Assembly (NCBI GenBank): GCA_036937835.1
Contig: CM072869.1
Span: 25,001,001-25,065,000 of the forward strand
DNA from: Pampus argenteus
Taxonomy: Eukaryota; Chordata; Actinopteri; Scombriformes; Stromateidae
DNA: 64,000 nucleotides
Reading direction: 5' to 3'
Shown here: piece by piece, positions 62,009 through 64,000 of the stretch
Position numbering within the stretch: position 1 is the first letter of the stretch
How the letters are laid out: each line of letters begins with the position of its first letter
The notes under the pieces: model-generated
Database searches by the model: none
What the model was told of the DNA's origin: nothing
What the model saw: only the letters and a program-made list of their open reading frames with translations
Program-made: the position numbers and the translations under genes

Positions 62009-64000
62009 ACAAGAGGAAACAAATTTACAAAGTTACACTCATGCAGTTAAAGTCGCATAAAAATAAGTGATCAAACTCTAATTAAAATTACAAAAATACA
62101 GAAATTAAACGTATATCCCAATAAAAAAAAAAACACAGTTCAAACTTTATACTGCACGCTACACTCCTGACTCCTCTCCTTATTCTGAAAGAAAAAAACA
62201 ACAGAAAGACAATAAAGATTAGTGTTTTGTTATCAATTGAAGTCTAAACAGTGCATGAAGTCAAAGAAAAGTGTCTGAATTTAAAATGAGTGTCCAACTT
62301 CTCATTGTCTCCAGTCCTCTGACCTCTCTACAAAACTAAATGAAGACAAAAGGAAACAAATTCACAGTTACACTCATGCAGTTAAAGTCGTATAAAAATA
62401 AGATTAAAATGGCAGTGATCAAACTCTAATTAAAATTACAAAAAAACAGAAATTAAAAGTATTTCCAAAAAGTAAAAAAAAAAAACAGTTCAAACTTTAT
62501 ACTCCACGCTACACTCCTGACTCCTCTCCTTATTCTGAAAGAAAAAAACAACAGAAAGACAATAAAGATCAGTGTTTTGTTATCAATTGAAGTCTGATCA
62601 GTGCATGAAGTCAAAAAAAAGTGTCTGAATTCAAAATGAGTGTCCAACTTCTCATTGTCTCCAGTCCTCTGTTGTCTCTACAAAACTAAAGGAAGACAAG
62701 AGGAAACAAATTCACAAAGTTACACTCATGCAGTTAAAGTCGTATGAAAATAAGATTAAAATGGCAGTGATTAAACTCTAATTAAAATTACAAAAATACA
62801 GAATTTAAAAGTATTTCCAAAAAAGTAAAAAAATAACACTGTTCAAACTTTATACTGCACGTCACACTCCTGACTCCTCTCATTATTCTGAAAGAAAAAA
62901 AATAAACAGAAAGACAATAAAGATCAGTGTTCAGTGTTCAAAAACCAGATCAAGACACAAATGTCATCAGATGAAATATGAGCATATCATAAGTTTACTG
63001 GACCTGAATTTAAAATGAGTGTCCAACTTTTCATTGTCTCCAGTCCTCTGATCTCTCTACAAAACTAAATGAAGACAAGAGAAAACAAATTCACAAAGTT
63101 ACACTCATGCAGTTAAAGTCGTATAAAAATAAGATTAAAATGGCAATGATCAAACTCTAAATAAAATTACAAAAATACAGAAATTAAAAGTATTTCCAAA
63201 AAGTAAAAAAAAAAAACTGTTCAAACTTTATACTGCGAACAGATGACCAATTTGTTATCAAATGAAATCTGATCAGTGCATGAAGTCAAAGAAAAGTGTC
63301 TCTGAATTTAAAATGAGTGTCCAACTTCTCATTGTCTCCAGTCCTCTGACCTCCCTACAAAACTAAATGAAGACAAAAGGAAACAAATTCACATTTACAC
63401 TCATGCAGTTAAAGTCGCGAAAAAATAAGATTAAAATGACAGTGATTAAACTCTAATTAAAATTACAAAAATACAGAAATTAAAAGTATTTCCAAAAAAG
63501 TAAAAAAAAAAAAACATTATTCAAACTTTATACTGCACGTCACACTCCTGACTCCTCTCATTATTCTGAAAGAAAACAAATAAACAGAAAGACAATAAAG
63601 ATCAGTGTTCAAAAACCAGATCAAGACACAATTGTCATCAGATGAAATATGAGCATACGTTTACTGTACCTGAATTTAAAATGAGTGTCCAACATCTCAT
63701 TTGTCTCTGTCCTCTGTTGTCTCTACAAAACTAAAGGAAGACAAGAGGAAACAAATTCACAAAGTTACACTCATGCAGTTAAAGTCGTATAAAAATAAGA
63801 TTAAAACGGCAGTGATCAAACTCTAATTAAAATTACAAAAATACAGAAATTAAAAGTATTTCCAAAAAGTTAAAAAATAACACTGTTCAAACTTTATACT
63901 GCACGTCACACTAATGACTCCTCTCCTTATTCTGAAAGAAAAAAACAACAGAAAGACAATAAAGATCAGTGTTCAAAGTGTTCAAAAACCAGATCAAGAC
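62009..64000. repeat. Monomer array 12 (5 monomers, short block, continues past the window)
   Basis: Anchors lie at 62316, 62666, 63045, 63343 and 63711, with intervals 350, 379, 298, 368 as in array 2. EcoRI site at 62627. The window ends inside the monomer that, in arrays 2, 8 and 10, leads to an intact E1 and another U. A further U is therefore expected about 290 bp beyond the end. Confidence 0.95.

Noticed and set aside
1..64000. Regular spacing could suggest a CRISPR array.
   Set aside because: The repeating unit is about 350 bp, with no 20-40-bp repeats separated by unique spacers and no cas genes.
1..64000. CENP-B box that would support centromeric identity.
   Set aside because: I found no TTCG....A..CGGG match in the monomer; CGGG does not appear in the consensus.
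1..64000. tRNA, 5S or other rRNA genes hidden in the repeat.
   Set aside because: No cloverleaf arms, no GGTTCGANTCC-type B box and no rRNA-like GC-rich segments were seen.

Overview
The window is one continuous, AT-rich, CpG-poor eukaryotic satellite array with no recognisable functional gene, RNA gene or transposon. I counted about 153 copies of a monomer of roughly 350 bp, all head to tail in one orientation, interrupted eleven times by a spacer of about 830 bp (called U here). A splice-acceptor-like exon relic, a polyadenylation hexamer, a (TA)n tract and deep homogenisation fit an animal genome, probably vertebrate and perhaps teleost. That placement is inference: no protein family was recognised that could fix the organism.

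Monomers fall into classes by length and by the segment just after the conserved AATAAAGATCAGTG box. Class A is 347-354 bp (about 70 copies). A' is 332-333 bp with a small deletion (8). B is 364-370 bp (about 40). B+ is 377-379 bp (15). C is 298 bp and lacks the middle part (6). All lengths are distances between successive copies of the CCTCTG anchor in TCTCCAGTCCTCTG, counted by hand.

Layout: U copies lie at 2122-2946, 5076-5907, 11262-12093, 17446-18270, 21621-22448, 24752-25579, 30561-31395, 33903-34736, 36550-37384, 39892-40725 and 61179-62008. They always sit at the same point in the monomer. Between them are monomer runs of two kinds. Short blocks are A, A, B+, C, B, B+, sometimes with an extra B+. 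Long blocks are mixtures of A, A' and B. A 20.4-kb stretch at 40.7-61.2 kb has no U. Larger units are stacked on this: an exact-looking 5,989-bp tandem duplication (29.4-41.4 kb), a dispersed duplication of 6.5-7.2 kb offset by 9.87-10.57 kb (42.8-49.2 and 52.6-59.8 kb), a 1,416-bp four-monomer repeat (12.8-16.7 kb), a 1,070-bp three-monomer repeat (7.3-9.4 kb) and several 698-720-bp dimers.

The most interesting observation is the origin of the satellite. Eight monomer/U junctions carry a short exon-like open frame (E1, 42 codons when intact). Its first 25 codons are monomer sequence and its last 17 are U sequence. All other monomers carry a frameshifted copy of the 5' half only. U then holds a second, terminal-exon-like segment (E2) with a stop codon and AATAAA. 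The simplest reading is that a gene fragment of about 1.2 kb was amplified first and the 350-bp satellite monomer arose from it by losing U. E1 is intact, stopped, stop-lost or truncated in different copies, so no copy is likely to be under coding constraint today.
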